Notes: a model not told the origin generated them from the sequence alone. A stretch of 64,000 nucleotides of DNA from Hymenobacter polaris (GCF_012927305.1 NZ_JABBGH010000001.1:2046001-2110000), one strand, 5' to 3'. Numbered from the stretch's first letter, positions 18,060-27,116 are shown. Numbers and translations are program-made.

Positions 18060-20462
18060 ATGTTTCATTTGCGCTATTTCCGCTGCTTTCGCTTTGCGCT
18101 GCTGGCGCTACTGGCCGGCTCGGCCCGCGCCCAGGCGCCCGCCGCCGACTCGCTGGCGGCCGCGCTGCGGCGCTACGGCCAGCAAACGCTGGTGGAAAAG
18201 CTCTACGTGCACCTCGACCGGCCCGTGTACGCCGCCCGCGAAACCATGTGGCTGAAGGTGTATGCCGTGGACGGTACCTTCCACCACCCTCTGGCCCTGA
18301 GCAAAGTGGCCTACGTGGAGGTGCTCAATAGCCTGCACCAACCGGTGCTGCAAACCCAGATTGCCCTGCGCGAAGCCACCGGCCAGGGCTCGCTCAATTT
18401 GCCCGCCTCGCTGCCCACCGGCCGCTACGTGGTGCGCGCCTACACCAGTTGGATGAAGAACTTCGACCCGGCATTTTACTTCCACACCACCGTCAGCATC
18501 ATCAACACGTTTACCGCGTCGGGGCCGGCGCCGGCCGCCGCCCAGGCCGCGGGCTACGACGTGCAGTTTTTCCCGGAGGGCGGCCAGCTGGTGCAGGGCC
18601 TGCCCAGCCGGGTAGCCTTCCGGGTAGCCGATGCCGCGGGCTGGGGCCTGGCCGCCACCGGCACCGTGCGCGACGGCCAGGGCCGGGCCGTGGCTACGCT
18701 GCGCACGGTGCACGCCGGCCTGGGCAGCTTCGAGCTAACGCCCGCGCCGGGCGCTACCTACTCAGCTGAAATTCAGCTGACGGGCAAGCCGGCGGGCGCC
18801 TATAAGCTGCCGCCGGCCGCCGCCCAGGGCTACGTGCTGCGCCTCACCGAGGCTAGCCCGGCGCAACTGCGCCTGCGGGTGCTAGCCAGGGGCGTAGGGG
18901 CCGCCGCTGCCAGCCTGGCGCTGCTCGGGCACTCGGGGCAGCACATCGCCACGGCGCAGGCAACCCAGCTCAACGCGCAGGGCGAGGCGGAATTTCTGAT
19001 TGAGAAAGCGACGCTGCTGGCCGGCCTCTCGCATTTCACGGTCTTTGATAGCCGCCGCCAGCCGGTGGGCGAGCGGCTGTATTTCCGGCGGCCGCGGGCA
19101 CTGCCGCTGAGCCTGGGGCTAGCTCCGGCGCCGGTGGGGCCGCGCCAGACGGTGGCGCTGCGCCTGGCCCTGCCGGCGGCGGCCGCCACGGCCGCCAGCG
19201 CCTCGGTGGCCGTGTACCAGCTCGACTCGCTGACCACGGGCGCCTCGCCGGCCGATATCAATACCTTCCTCAGCCTTACCGCCGACCTGCGGGGCGCCAT
19301 CGAAAACCCTGACTACTACCTGCGCGACTCGAGCCAGGTGGGGCAGCAGGCCCTGGACAACCTGCTGCTGACGCACGGCTGGAGCCGCTTTCGCTGGGCC
19401 GAAGTGCGGGCGGGCCGCCCGCCCGCGCTGCCCTACCCGCCCGAGCTGCACGGCCCCCTGGTGCGGGGCCAGGTGCTGACGGCCACCGGCGCGCCGGCCC
19501 CCGGCATCACGGCCTACCTGGCCGCGCCGAGCCGGGCCCCGCGCTTCTACTCGGCCACCAGCCGGGCCGACGGGGTGCTGCAGTTTGAGCCCAAAGACTG
19601 GTACGGGCCGCAGTCCGTCACGCTGCAAACCGACTGGCGGCGCGACAGCACCTACCAGCTCGCCCTGCTCTCGCCCTACTCCGCGCGCTACGCCCCCTAC
19701 CCGGCTGCCGCCCTGGAACTCGGGCCCGCCCTCACGGCCGACCTTACGCGCCGGCACGTGCAGGCGCAGCTGCAACCCACGTATTTTGGCCGCTACGCGC
19801 AGTACGAGCTGCCGCCCCAGCGCGACACGGTGGCCTTTTACGGCGTGCCGCCCGTGCAGTACCGGCTCGACGACTACACGCGCTTCAAGGTGCTGGATGA
19901 GGTGCTGCGCGAGTACGTGCAGGGCGTGGACGTGCGCCCGCGCAAGGACGGCTTCCACCTGATGATGGTGGACAAGCTGCACAACACCTTCTTTCAACAA
20001 GACCCCCTGGTGCTGCTCGACGGCGTGCCGATGTTCAACCTCAATAAGTTTATGGCCTTCGACCCGCTGCGCATCCAGCGCGTGGCCGTGTTCACCAACC
20101 GCTACTTCTACGGCGGCCAGGACTACGAGGGGATGCTCAGCTTCACCACCTACCGCGGCGACTTACAAGGGTTTGCGCTCGACCCGCGCGCGCTGCTGGA
20201 AGAGTACGAGAGCGTGCAAGGCCAGCGCGAATTCTTTGCCCCGCGCTACGAAACCACCCAGCAGCAGCAAAGTCCGCTGCCCGACCAGCGCAACCTGCTG
20301 TACTGGCAGCCCGCCGTGCAGCTCGCGGCCGGGGATACCCAGCAGCTCACCTTCTACACCGCCGACCAGGCCGGCCGCTACCGGGTGATGGTGCAGGCCC
20401 TAGGGGCCAACGGCCAGGCCACCAGCGTGAGCGCGGAGTTTGAAGTGAAGCCAGCGTTGTAA
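18060..20462 (+). CDS. Large MG2-like secreted protein of the TonB cassette
   Basis: The 800-residue protein has a signal peptide (to about GSARAQ). The first domain resembles the macroglobulin MG2 fold (EKLYVHLDRPVYAARETMWL, then GRYVVRAYTSWMKNFDP). The C-terminal third has a plug-like segment (PLVLLDGVPMFNLNKFM, then IQRVAVFTNRYFYGGQDYEG) similar to TonB receptor plugs. Proteins with this combination are common next to TonB receptors and DUF4249 genes in Bacteroidota; their exact role is not established. It is the last gene of the cassette and starts 38 bases after the second DUF4249 gene. The ATG at 18060 gives the signal peptide. Confidence 0.82.
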   Translation: MFHLRYFRCFRFALLALLAGSARAQAPAADSLAAALRRYGQQTLVEKLYVHLDRPVYAARETMWLKVYAVDGTFHHPLALSKVAYVEVLNSLHQPVLQTQIALREATGQGSLNLPASLPTGRYVVRAYTSWMKNFDPAFYFHTTVSIINTFTASGPAPAAAQAAGYDVQFFPEGGQLVQGLPSRVAFRVADAAGWGLAATGTVRDGQGRAVATLRTVHAGLGSFELTPAPGATYSAEIQLTGKPAGAYKLPPAAAQGYVLRLTEASPAQLRLRVLARGVGAAAASLALLGHSGQHIATAQATQLNAQGEAEFLIEKATLLAGLSHFTVFDSRRQPVGERLYFRRPRALPLSLGLAPAPVGPRQTVALRLALPAAAATAASASVAVYQLDSLTTGASPADINTFLSLTADLRGAIENPDYYLRDSSQVGQQALDNLLLTHGWSRFRWAEVRAGRPPALPYPPELHGPLVRGQVLTATGAPAPGITAYLAAPSRAPRFYSATSRADGVLQFEPKDWYGPQSVTLQTDWRRDSTYQLALLSPYSARYAPYPAAALELGPALTADLTRRHVQAQLQPTYFGRYAQYELPPQRDTVAFYGVPPVQYRLDDYTRFKVLDEVLREYVQGVDVRPRKDGFHLMMVDKLHNTFFQQDPLVLLDGVPMFNLNKFMAFDPLRIQRVAVFTNRYFYGGQDYEGMLSFTTYRGDLQGFALDPRALLEEYESVQGQREFFAPRYETTQQQQSPLPDQRNLLYWQPAVQLAAGDTQQLTFYTADQAGRYRVMVQALGANGQATSVSAEFEVKPAL

Positions 20463-20505
20463 GGACCGCAACGCAACTTATTGAACTATATGGTTTCCAC
20501 TAACC

Positions 20506-20599
20506 CGTCATGCTGAGCGCAGCCGAAGCATCTCTACCGCGCCGTCCAGGTATCGTTCAACGGCGTGGTAGAGATGCTTCGGCTGCGCTCAGCATGACG
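20506..20599. repeat. Hairpin repeat A, copy 4 (short loop)
   Basis: The arms read CGTCATGCTGAGCGCAGCCG then AAGCATCTCTACC, with an exact complement on the right. The central arm part GAGCGCAGCCG differs from the common GAGCTTGTCG, and both arms carry the change. The remaining gene-free bases to 20760 show nothing else. Confidence 0.9.
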
Positions 20600-20760
20600 T
20601 TCTTATTTTTTGATTGTTGGTTTTCCAACCAGTTCCATTATTACCGGCCGCACCAGCGTCGCTAACCGGGCCACCCGCGCCCCTTCGCGTCGTCAGCCTG
20701 GCGCAGCTAAGCGTATCCGCGAACCGAAGGAAGGCGCAGCCAATCCGCTCAATTCCGCGC

Positions 20761-22056
20761 TTAATACTCGTACTTCTCGCCCCACCACTCGCGCAGGCGC
20801 TCCCGGATTTTGGCCTCGGCGGGGTTATCACCGGGGTCGTAGTAGCGGGTGCCGCTCAGGGCGTCGGGCAGAAACTCCTGGTAGGCGAAGTTGCCGGGCG
20901 CATTGTGCGAGTATTGGTAGCCCTGGCCGTGGCCCAGGTCCTTGAGCAGCTTGGTGGGAGCATTGCGCAGGGCCGGGGGTACGGGGTGCACGCCCTGCTG
21001 CCGCACCTGCGCCTGCGCGGCCCGGATGGCGGTGTAGGCGGCGTTGCTCTTGGGGCTGGTGGCCAGGTAGATAACCGCCTGGGAGAGAATCAGGTCCGAC
21101 TCGGGCAGGCCGATGACGGTGCAGGCCTGGAAGCAGCTCTGGGCCAGCAGCAGGGCGTTGGGGTTGGCGTTGCCAATGTCTTCGCTAGCCAGGATGAGCA
21201 GGCGGCGCGCAATGAACTTGACGTCCTCGCCGCCTTCGAGCATCACGGCCAGGTAGTAGAGCGCCGCATTGGGGTCGGAGCCGCGGATGCTCTTGATAAA
21301 GGCCGAAATCACGTCGTAGTGCACCTCGCCGCCCTTGTCGTAGCGGGCGATGGGGCGCTGGGCGGTTTGCTGCACGGCGGCGTCGGTGAGCTGCACGCGG
21401 CCGGTTTCGGGGTCGGGCGCGGTGCTTTGCACCACTATTTCTAGCAGCCCCAGCAGCTTGCGAGCGTCGCCGCCGCTGAGCAGCAGCAGGGCGTGGTCCT
21501 CCACCACGTCCACGGGTATTTTCTTCAGCACCTCGTCCTCGATGAGCGCGCGGTGCACTATCTCGCGCAGCGTATCGGCCCCTAGGGCCTCTAGGGTGTA
21601 CACCTGGCAGCGCGAGAGCAGGGCCGGAATCACCTCGAAAGAGGGGTTTTCAGTGGTGGCTCCGATGAGCGTAACCACGCCCTGCTCCACGGCGCCCAAC
21701 AGCGCATCCTGCTGCGCCTTGCTGAAGCGGTGAATCTCATCAATAAACAGGATGGTGCCCGACTGCTTGCGGGCTTTCTCAATCACGTCGCGCACGTCTT
21801 TGACGCCGGCGCTGATGGCCGAGAGCATGGCGAAGGGCCGCCGCAGCTCGGCGGCCAGCAGCAGGGCCAGGGTGGTTTTGCCCACGCCCGGCGGCCCCCA
21901 CAAAATGAGCGAGGGCAGGCGGCCGGCTTGCAGGTAGCGGCGCAGCACGCCGCCTTCGCCCAGCAGGTGCTGCTGGCCGGCATAGTCGGCCAGGCGGCGG
22001 GGGCGGCGGCGCTCGGCCAGCGGGGCGGCAACGGGGGTATCGAAAAGGGACGGCAT
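20761..22056 (-). CDS. rarA: Replication-associated recombination protein RarA (MgsA), AAA+ ATPase
   Basis: This 431-residue clamp-loader-like ATPase acts at stalled replication forks. It shows Walker [12 protein letters not shown] (about 51-61), Walker [11 protein letters not shown] (about 107), and sensor 1 in [12 protein letters not shown]. The C-terminal MgsA oligomerisation domain ends with [19 protein letters not shown] sequence (here [15 protein letters not shown]). The frame extends upstream to 22110, but those extra 18 codons are hairpin repeat sequence; the ATG at 22056 gives the usual MPSLFD start. It is divergent from the EamA transporter. Confidence 0.95.
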   Translation of the reverse strand: MPSLFDTPVAAPLAERRRPRRLADYAGQQHLLGEGGVLRRYLQAGRLPSLILWGPPGVGKTTLALLLAAELRRPFAMLSAISAGVKDVRDVIEKARKQSGTILFIDEIHRFSKAQQDALLGAVEQGVVTLIGATTENPSFEVIPALLSRCQVYTLEALGADTLREIVHRALIEDEVLKKIPVDVVEDHALLLLSGGDARKLLGLLEIVVQSTAPDPETGRVQLTDAAVQQTAQRPIARYDKGGEVHYDVISAFIKSIRGSDPNAALYYLAVMLEGGEDVKFIARRLLILASEDIGNANPNALLLAQSCFQACTVIGLPESDLILSQAVIYLATSPKSNAAYTAIRAAQAQVRQQGVHPVPPALRNAPTKLLKDLGHGQGYQYSHNAPGNFAYQEFLPDALSGTRYYDPGDNPAEAKIRERLREWWGEKYEY

Positions 22057-22070
22057 AAGATTGAAGTACG

Positions 22071-22167
22071 AAAGAACGTCATGCGGCGCTTGCCGAAGCA
22101 GCGCTACCAAACAACGGCCCTAGGTGGCGCGGGAGAAATGCTCCGACAAGCGCCGCATGACGTTCTT
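22071..22167. repeat. Hairpin repeat A, copy 5 (diverged short loop)
   Basis: The termini read AAAGAACGTCATGCGGCGCT and the complementary AGCGCCGCATGACGTTCTT. The inner part is degenerate (GCAGCGCTACC against GGGAGAAATGC), so this copy is older or recombined. It separates the divergent rarA and transporter genes. Confidence 0.85.
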
Positions 22168-22189
22168 CGTAGTACGAACGTTACTTGCA

Positions 22190-23131
22190 ATGTCCTCCTT
22201 TCGCATTCACGCCGCCTTGTTTTTGGCCGCCCTCATCTACGCCGCCACCTACAGCCTAGCCAAGGACCTGATGCCCGGCTACATCCAGCCCCAGGCGGCA
22301 GTGGTGTGGCGCATCGGGGGGGCCACGCTGGTATTCGGGCTGCTGAAGCTGCTCACGGCGCCCGGCGAGCGCATCGTGGGGGCGGCCGACAACTGGCGGG
22401 CCATTGCCTGCGGGGTGCTGGGCATCGGGCTCAACCAACTGGCCTTCTTTCAGGGCCTCAGCCTGAGCACGCCCATCAACGCCTCGCTCATCCAAACCAT
22501 CTCGCCCATTGTGGTGGTGCTGGCCTCGGCCGTGCTGCTGGGCGAGCGCATCACGCCCCCGCGGCTGCTGGGCATTGCCCTAGGGGCCTGCGGCGCGGCG
22601 GCCCTCGTGCTGAGCCGCCCGCCCAGCGGCAAGGTGGCCGCCGATGCCCTGGCCGGCAACCTGTTCCTGCTCTTCAACGCCACCGTGTTTGCCCTGTACC
22701 TGGTGCTGGTGGCGCCGCTCATGCGCAAGTATCACGCCTTCACGGTGCTGGCGCGCATTTTTCTGGTGGGCGCGGCGGTGGTGCTGCCCGTGGGCCTGCC
22801 CCAAGCCCTGCACACCGACTACGGCCGGTTTCCGGCCTACATCTGGGCCGAGCTGGGCTACATGGTGCTCTTCCTCACTATTTTGGCCTACTTGCTCAAC
22901 AACTGGGCCCTGAAGTACGCCAGCCCCAACCTGCTAGGGGTGTACATCTACCTGCAGCCGGTGCTGGCCGTGCTCATCGCCGTGGCCCTAGGCAAGGACG
23001 TGTTCACGCTCGACAAAGCCTGGCAGGCGGCGCTTATCTTCTTGGGCGTGTGGCTAGTAGGCCGTAACTGGAGGACAGCGTCAGCTAAGCCCAAGCCCGC
23101 CGCCGTGCCCGCCGAGGCCACGGTGGAGTAA
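22190..23131 (+). CDS. EamA/DMT family transporter
   Basis: The 313-residue inner-membrane protein has ten predicted hydrophobic helices in two EamA repeats. Examples are FRIHAALFLAALIYAATYSL at the N-terminus and LAYLLNNWALKYASPNLLG in the second repeat. Members export amino acids, nucleotides or other metabolites; the substrate cannot be inferred. The start at 22190 is preferred because upstream codons come from the hairpin repeat, and TTACTTGC (22181-22188) resembles a -7 box just before it. A short polar tail follows the last helix. Confidence 0.9.
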   Translation: MSSFRIHAALFLAALIYAATYSLAKDLMPGYIQPQAAVVWRIGGATLVFGLLKLLTAPGERIVGAADNWRAIACGVLGIGLNQLAFFQGLSLSTPINASLIQTISPIVVVLASAVLLGERITPPRLLGIALGACGAAALVLSRPPSGKVAADALAGNLFLLFNATVFALYLVLVAPLMRKYHAFTVLARIFLVGAAVVLPVGLPQALHTDYGRFPAYIWAELGYMVLFLTILAYLLNNWALKYASPNLLGVYIYLQPVLAVLIAVALGKDVFTLDKAWQAALIFLGVWLVGRNWRTASAKPKPAAVPAEATVE

Positions 23132-23171
23132 AACTGGCGCGGCGGGCGTTAGGGCGTATCTTGTTGCTGCT

Positions 23172-23179
23172 TACTTTCA
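23172..23179 (+). promoter_or_regulatory. -7-like box before the antitoxin/PIN pair
   Basis: TACTTTCA resembles TAnnTTTG and lies 6 bases before the antitoxin ATG at 23186. Confidence 0.35.
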
Positions 23180-23185
23180 CCTGGT

Positions 23186-23374
23186 ATGGAAACCGTCACC
23201 GTCACCCTGCAAAACGAACACGCCCGCCGCTTGCTGGAGGAGCTACAGGCCCTAGGCGTCCTTACGATTCAGGCAGCTCCTCCCCTTACCTCCCGGCCTC
23301 CTGCTACGTTCAATGCCATAAGCGTATCTACCAAAGGCTTCAAATTCAACCGCGAAGAAGCAAATAAGCGGTAG
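23186..23374 (+). CDS. Small antitoxin-like protein paired with PIN toxin
   Basis: This 62-residue protein starts METVTVTLQNEHARRLLEEL, an amphipathic beta-helix start typical of antitoxins. It ends with the basic tail FKFNREEANKR. Its stop overlaps the beginning of the PIN reading frame, the usual antitoxin-toxin arrangement. I infer that it neutralises the downstream nuclease and represses their common promoter; the family is not named with confidence. Confidence 0.72.
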   Translation: METVTVTLQNEHARRLLEELQALGVLTIQAAPPLTSRPPATFNAISVSTKGFKFNREEANKR

Positions 23375-23783
23375 AGTATTTTTTGACACCAACGTCCTGG
23401 TGTACGCTTATTCCAACGACGACCCGGCGAAGCGCCAAGTGGCATTGGTACTGGGTACCGCCCCCGACCGCTGGCTTTCTACGCAGGTACTCATCGAGTT
23501 CGCCAACGTATTTTCGCGCAAGCTGAAGACGCCCTGGCCCGATGTGCAGATTGCCTTACTAGAGCTGGCTACCAATAATTCCATCCATCAAACCACCCCT
23601 GCCACCATCGTCCACGCCACGCGCCTGGCTCAGCGCTACCAACTGGCGTGGTTTGATGCGCTGATTGTGGCCGCTGCGCTGGAGTGCGGCTGCAATACGC
23701 TCTACAGCGAGGACCTACAGGTGGGGCAGGTGTTCGACGGGCAATTGACGGTGGCCAACCCTTTCGCCGCCCAACAACCCTAG
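23364..23783 (+). CDS. PIN-domain ribonuclease toxin, start codon unclear
   Basis: The protein is a VapC-like PIN nuclease. Acidic residues appear in FFDTN, then VLIEFANVF, FDALIVAAAL and YSEDLQ, the four expected metal-binding positions. The frame before FFDTN contains no ATG, GTG or TTG back to the stop at 23319. The first GTG (23400) would remove the first catalytic Asp. Where homologues usually have ATG-AGA-GTA-TTT the sequence reads GGT-AGA-GTA-TTT. The coordinate given uses ATA at 23364 as a placeholder. Either a rare start codon with translational coupling is used, or the toxin is silenced. Confidence 0.7.
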   Translation: MSGRVFFDTNVLVYAYSNDDPAKRQVALVLGTAPDRWLSTQVLIEFANVFSRKLKTPWPDVQIALLELATNNSIHQTTPATIVHATRLAQRYQLAWFDALIVAAALECGCNTLYSEDLQVGQVFDGQLTVANPFAAQQP

Positions 23784-23811
23784 AGCAAACCGGGCCGTTA
23801 GCGCAACGGGC

Positions 23812-23819
23812 TACCTTTC
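23812..23819 (+). promoter_or_regulatory. -7-like box before the SDR gene
   Basis: TACCTTTC, one base from the TAnnTTTG consensus, lies 13 bases before the ATG at 23833. Confidence 0.4.
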
Positions 23820-23832
23820 AGCCTATCGCTAC

Positions 23833-24549
23833 ATGGATTTCACTGGTAAAAATATTCTCATCGTGGGCGCCTCGTCGGGCATCGGGCTGGCGCTGGCGCA
23901 GCAGCTGGCCGCGGCCGGCGCCACGCTCTACACGGCCTCGCGCCACCTCTCGCCCGAGCTAGCGGCCCTAGGGGGCACCCACTTCACCTACGACGCCACG
24001 CAGCCCGTGGGCGCCGCCTTCGACGCGCTGCCTGAGGTGCTGCACGGCCTGGCCTACTGCCCCGGCTCCATCAAGCTGCGGCCCTTCGAGCGGGTGCCGG
24101 TGGAGGACTTCCGCGCCGATTTTGAGCTGAACGTACTGGGCGCGGTGCAGGTGCTGCAAGCCTGCGTGAAGCGGCTAAAGAAAGCGCCCGGCGGGGCCAG
24201 CGTGGTGCTGTTCAGCACCGTGGCCGCCGCCGTGGGCATGAGCTTCCACACCAGCATCGCCACCGCCAAGGCCGCCCTGGAGGGCCTCACCCGCGCCCTG
24301 GCGGCCGAGTACGCGGCTAGCAACCTGCGCGTCAACTGCCTGGCGCCTAGCCTGACCGATACGCCCCTGGCGGCCGCCCTGCTCAACACGCCCGAGAAGG
24401 CCGAGGCTGGGGCCAAGCGCCACCCTTTGCAGCGCGTGGGCCGCCCCGCCGACCTGGCCAGCCTGGCCACCTTCTTACTCTCCGACGAAGCCACCTTCAT
24501 CACCGGCCAAACCCTGGCCGTGGACGGCGGCATGGGCAAGTTGAAGTAG
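23833..24549 (+). CDS. Short-chain dehydrogenase/reductase-like protein lacking the catalytic Tyr
   Basis: The 238-residue Rossmann protein has the cofactor loop VGASSGIGLALAQ (about 10) and the C-terminal SDR segment DEATFITGQTLAVDGGMG. The active-site block reads FHTSIATAKAALEGL. The conserved Lys is present, but the residue four positions before it is Ile instead of Tyr. The upstream Ser (LFSTVAAA) is retained. It may therefore be a cofactor-binding protein with altered or no redox activity, or use another residue. It stands alone upstream of the photolyase gene, separated by a hairpin repeat. Confidence 0.87.
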   Translation: MDFTGKNILIVGASSGIGLALAQQLAAAGATLYTASRHLSPELAALGGTHFTYDATQPVGAAFDALPEVLHGLAYCPGSIKLRPFERVPVEDFRADFELNVLGAVQVLQACVKRLKKAPGGASVVLFSTVAAAVGMSFHTSIATAKAALEGLTRALAAEYAASNLRVNCLAPSLTDTPLAAALLNTPEKAEAGAKRHPLQRVGRPADLASLATFLLSDEATFITGQTLAVDGGMGKLK

Positions 24550-24568
24550 GGCTATCCAACACGAAATA

Positions 24569-24658
24569 GAACGTCATGCTGAGCTTGTCGAAGCATCTCT
24601 ACCGAACGACCCCCTAGGCGGCGCGTTAGAGATGCTTCGGCAAGCTCAGCATGACGTG
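24569..24658. repeat. Hairpin repeat A, copy 6 (short loop)
   Basis: The left arm is GAACGTCATGCTGAGCTTGT then CGAAGCATCTCTACCG. The right arm differs by single bases (TTAGAGATGC, GGCAAGCTC). The loop carries a CCTAGG hexamer. Confidence 0.9.
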
Positions 24659-24699
24659 CTTTTACTGATAACTGACAACGAGCACCTGACAACTAACCA

Positions 24700-26016
24700 A
24701 TGAAAACTACCCTTTTCTGGCACCGGCGCGACTTGCGCTTCGACGACAACGCCGGGCTGGCGGCGGCCTTGCAGCGCGACGAGCCGGTGCTGCCGCTCTT
24801 CATCTACGATAAGGAAATTCTAGACAAGCTGCCCAAGGACGATGCCCGGCTCACGTTCATTTTCGACCACGTGGAGGCCCTAGGCAAGGAGGCCCACGAG
24901 GCGGGCGGTGGCCTGCTGGCCCGGCACGGCAAGGTGCTCGACGTGTTCCGGCAGTTGCTGAAAGACTACGACCTGGCCGCCGTGTACACCAACGAGGACT
25001 ACGAGCCCTACGCCACCGAGCGCGACGCGGCCGTGGCCAAGCTGCTGCAGGAGCACGGCGTAGAGTTTCAGGCGTTTAAGGACCAGGTGATTTTTGCCAA
25101 GGACGAGGTGCTAACCAAGAATGGCAAGCCGCACCACGTATTTGGGGCGTACTCCAAAACCTGGCAGGCGCAGCTCAAGCCCGAGCAGGATTTCAAGCCC
25201 CACCCCTCAAAGCGGCTGTTCAAGAAGGAGAATCTGCGCCGCCCTGCCCGCGGCGACGCCAGCCGGCCCACCCTCCAGGACCTGGGCTTCGAGCGGCACG
25301 AGCAGTACACGCCGCCGGCCAAGCTGCCGCCCGCCAAGGTGGTGGAGCACTACGACAAAACCCGCGACACGCCGGCCCTCGACCACGGCACTACCCGCAT
25401 GTCGGTGCATCTGCGCTTTGGCACCATCAGCCCGCGGGCGCTGATGCAGCAGGCCAACGAGCTGAATAAGAAGCTGCTGAACGAGATAATCTGGCGCGAC
25501 TTCTTCATGATGCTACTTTGGCACCACCCCAATACCGCCACCGAAGCCTACGACCCCAAGATGCGCCACCTGCCTTACCGCCACGCGCCTAATGACTACC
25601 AGGCGTGGTGCGAGGGCCGCACCGGCGTGCCGCTGGTAGATGCCGGCATGCGCCAGCTTAACCAGACGGGCTACATCCACAACCGGGCGCGCATCGTGGC
25701 GGCGGGCTTCCTAGTCAAGCAGCTCTTTATCGACTGGACGCTGGGCGAGCACTACTTCTCGGAGAAGCTGCTCGACTACGACATGAGCAACAACGTGGGC
25801 AACTGGCAGTGGATGGCCGGCACCGGCGCCGTGGCCGCGCCCTGGTTTCGCGTCTACAACCCCGACAGCCAGCAGAAGCAGTACGACCCCGACTACGAAT
25901 ACGTGAAAAAGTGGGTACCTGAGTACGGCACCGATAAGTACCCTAGCCCCATCGTGGACCTGAAAGAGGGCCGCGACCGGGCCCTGGAGCTGATTCGCAA
26001 GGGCCGGGGCAAGTAG
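24700..26016 (+). CDS. phrB: Deoxyribodipyrimidine photolyase (class I cryptochrome/photolyase family)
   Basis: The 438-residue flavoprotein repairs UV-induced pyrimidine dimers with blue light. The N-terminal alpha/beta antenna domain begins TTLFWHRRDLRFDDNAGL. The FAD domain shows the typical blocks NEIIWRDFFMMLLWHHP, GVPLVDAGMRQL, GYIHNRARI and SNNVGNWQWMAGTG, including the conserved Trp and Asn residues. Length fits a CPD photolyase. A cryptochrome-type sensor is possible but less likely given full conservation of the FAD pocket. Confidence 0.93.
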   Translation: MKTTLFWHRRDLRFDDNAGLAAALQRDEPVLPLFIYDKEILDKLPKDDARLTFIFDHVEALGKEAHEAGGGLLARHGKVLDVFRQLLKDYDLAAVYTNEDYEPYATERDAAVAKLLQEHGVEFQAFKDQVIFAKDEVLTKNGKPHHVFGAYSKTWQAQLKPEQDFKPHPSKRLFKKENLRRPARGDASRPTLQDLGFERHEQYTPPAKLPPAKVVEHYDKTRDTPALDHGTTRMSVHLRFGTISPRALMQQANELNKKLLNEIIWRDFFMMLLWHHPNTATEAYDPKMRHLPYRHAPNDYQAWCEGRTGVPLVDAGMRQLNQTGYIHNRARIVAAGFLVKQLFIDWTLGEHYFSEKLLDYDMSNNVGNWQWMAGTGAVAAPWFRVYNPDSQQKQYDPDYEYVKKWVPEYGTDKYPSPIVDLKEGRDRALELIRKGRGK

Positions 26017-26045
26017 CGGCGCCCGGCTGTTTGCGGCGGCCTTGC

Positions 26046-26062
26046 GTACAAGTAGCTTGTAC
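26046..26062. promoter_or_regulatory. Perfect palindrome upstream of peroxiredoxin
   Basis: GTACAAGTAGCTTGTAC has 7-base arms around a 3-base centre and ends 15 bases before the peroxiredoxin ATG. Size, symmetry and position fit a dimeric regulator's operator, but no known consensus is recognised. Confidence 0.4.
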
Positions 26063-26077
26063 TATTCCCCTACTACC

Positions 26078-26551
26078 ATGCTGGAAGCTGGCACCCCGGC
26101 CCCCGATTTCGAGTTGCCCTCGGCCCTCGACCACACCCAGAAGCTGAGCGACCTGCGCGGCAAGCGCGTGGTACTGGCCTTCTACCCCAACGACTGGAGC
26201 CCCGTGTGCAGCGACCAACTGGCCCTCTACAGCCAGGCGCTGCCGCTCTTCGAGAAGCACAACGCCCAGCTGCTGGGCCTCTCGGTCGATAGCCGTTTCT
26301 GCCACCAGGCGTTCGTCGACGACCGCCACCTGCACTTCCCGCTGCTGGCCGATTTCGAGCCCAAGGGCGCGGTGGCCAAGCGCTACGACGTGTACGACGA
26401 GGCCGGCGGCACCAGCCAGCGGGCGCTGTTCGTGCTCGACGAGCAGGGCGTTATCCGCTGGGCCTACGTGTCGCCCAACGAGGTGAACCCCGGCGCCGAC
26501 GGCATCCTGGAGGCGCTGGAGAAGCTCGACGGCGACGGCGGCCAACCCTAG
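26078..26551 (+). CDS. Thioredoxin-fold peroxiredoxin (AhpC/TSA family)
   Basis: The 157-residue protein reduces hydrogen peroxide or organic peroxides. The peroxidatic site is FYPNDWSPVCSDQL, with Cys44 in a P-x(3)-S-x(2)-C arrangement. A second Cys at 75 (SRFCHQAF) may be the resolving residue. A downstream motif YDEAGGTSQRALFVLDEQG is typical of the family. The ATG at 26078 places the N-terminus at the usual LEAGTPAPDF start. It precedes a DsbA-like gene by 46 bases, suggesting a small redox operon. Confidence 0.93.
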   Translation: MLEAGTPAPDFELPSALDHTQKLSDLRGKRVVLAFYPNDWSPVCSDQLALYSQALPLFEKHNAQLLGLSVDSRFCHQAFVDDRHLHFPLLADFEPKGAVAKRYDVYDEAGGTSQRALFVLDEQGVIRWAYVSPNEVNPGADGILEALEKLDGDGGQP

Positions 26552-26597
26552 GCCCCGGGCGGCCATCCACTCACCCATTACACGCATAAATCTAACC

Positions 26598-27116
26598 ATG
26601 AGCCACCTCCAACCAGAAATCGGCGCCGGCGACCACCGCCAGGGCCCGGCCGATGCCCCCCTGCAGCTCGTTGAGTACGGCGATTATCAGTGCAGCTACT
26701 GCGGCGAGGCCTACCCGGCCATCAAAGCTGCCCAGCAGGCGCTGGGCGACAAGCTGGCCTTCGTGTTCCGCAACTTCCCGCTGCCCGATGTGCACCCCCA
26801 GGCCCAGGGCGCCGCCCTGGCTGCCGAGGCCGCCGCCCAGCAAGGCAAGTTCTGGGAGATGCACAACGCCCTCTATGAGCACCAGAACCAACTGGACGAC
26901 CAGCACCTCGAAGGCTTCGCCCAGCGCCTAGGGCTGGATGTGGAGCGCTTCAAGCGCGACATGCAAAGCCAGGCCGCAGCCGACAAGGTAGAAGCCGATT
27001 TTGAGAGCGGCATCCGCAGCGGCGTCAACGGCACGCCCTCCTTTTTTGTAAACGGCCAGAAATTCGACGGCAACTGGCAGGGCCAGGGGCTACTGGAGTT
27101 TTTGCAGCAGCAGTAG
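26598..27116 (+). CDS. DsbA-family thioredoxin-fold protein, cytoplasmic
   Basis: This 172-residue DSBA-like protein has a CxxC site at residues 32-35 (DYQCSYCGEAYP) and the cis-Pro loop VNGTPSFFVNG near 143. A helical insert lies between them. No signal peptide is present, so it probably acts in the cytoplasm, unlike classical DsbA. Its position after a peroxiredoxin suggests a thiol-redox function such as reductant or isomerase. Confidence 0.88.
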   Translation: MSHLQPEIGAGDHRQGPADAPLQLVEYGDYQCSYCGEAYPAIKAAQQALGDKLAFVFRNFPLPDVHPQAQGAALAAEAAAQQGKFWEMHNALYEHQNQLDDQHLEGFAQRLGLDVERFKRDMQSQAAADKVEADFESGIRSGVNGTPSFFVNGQKFDGNWQGQGLLEFLQQQ

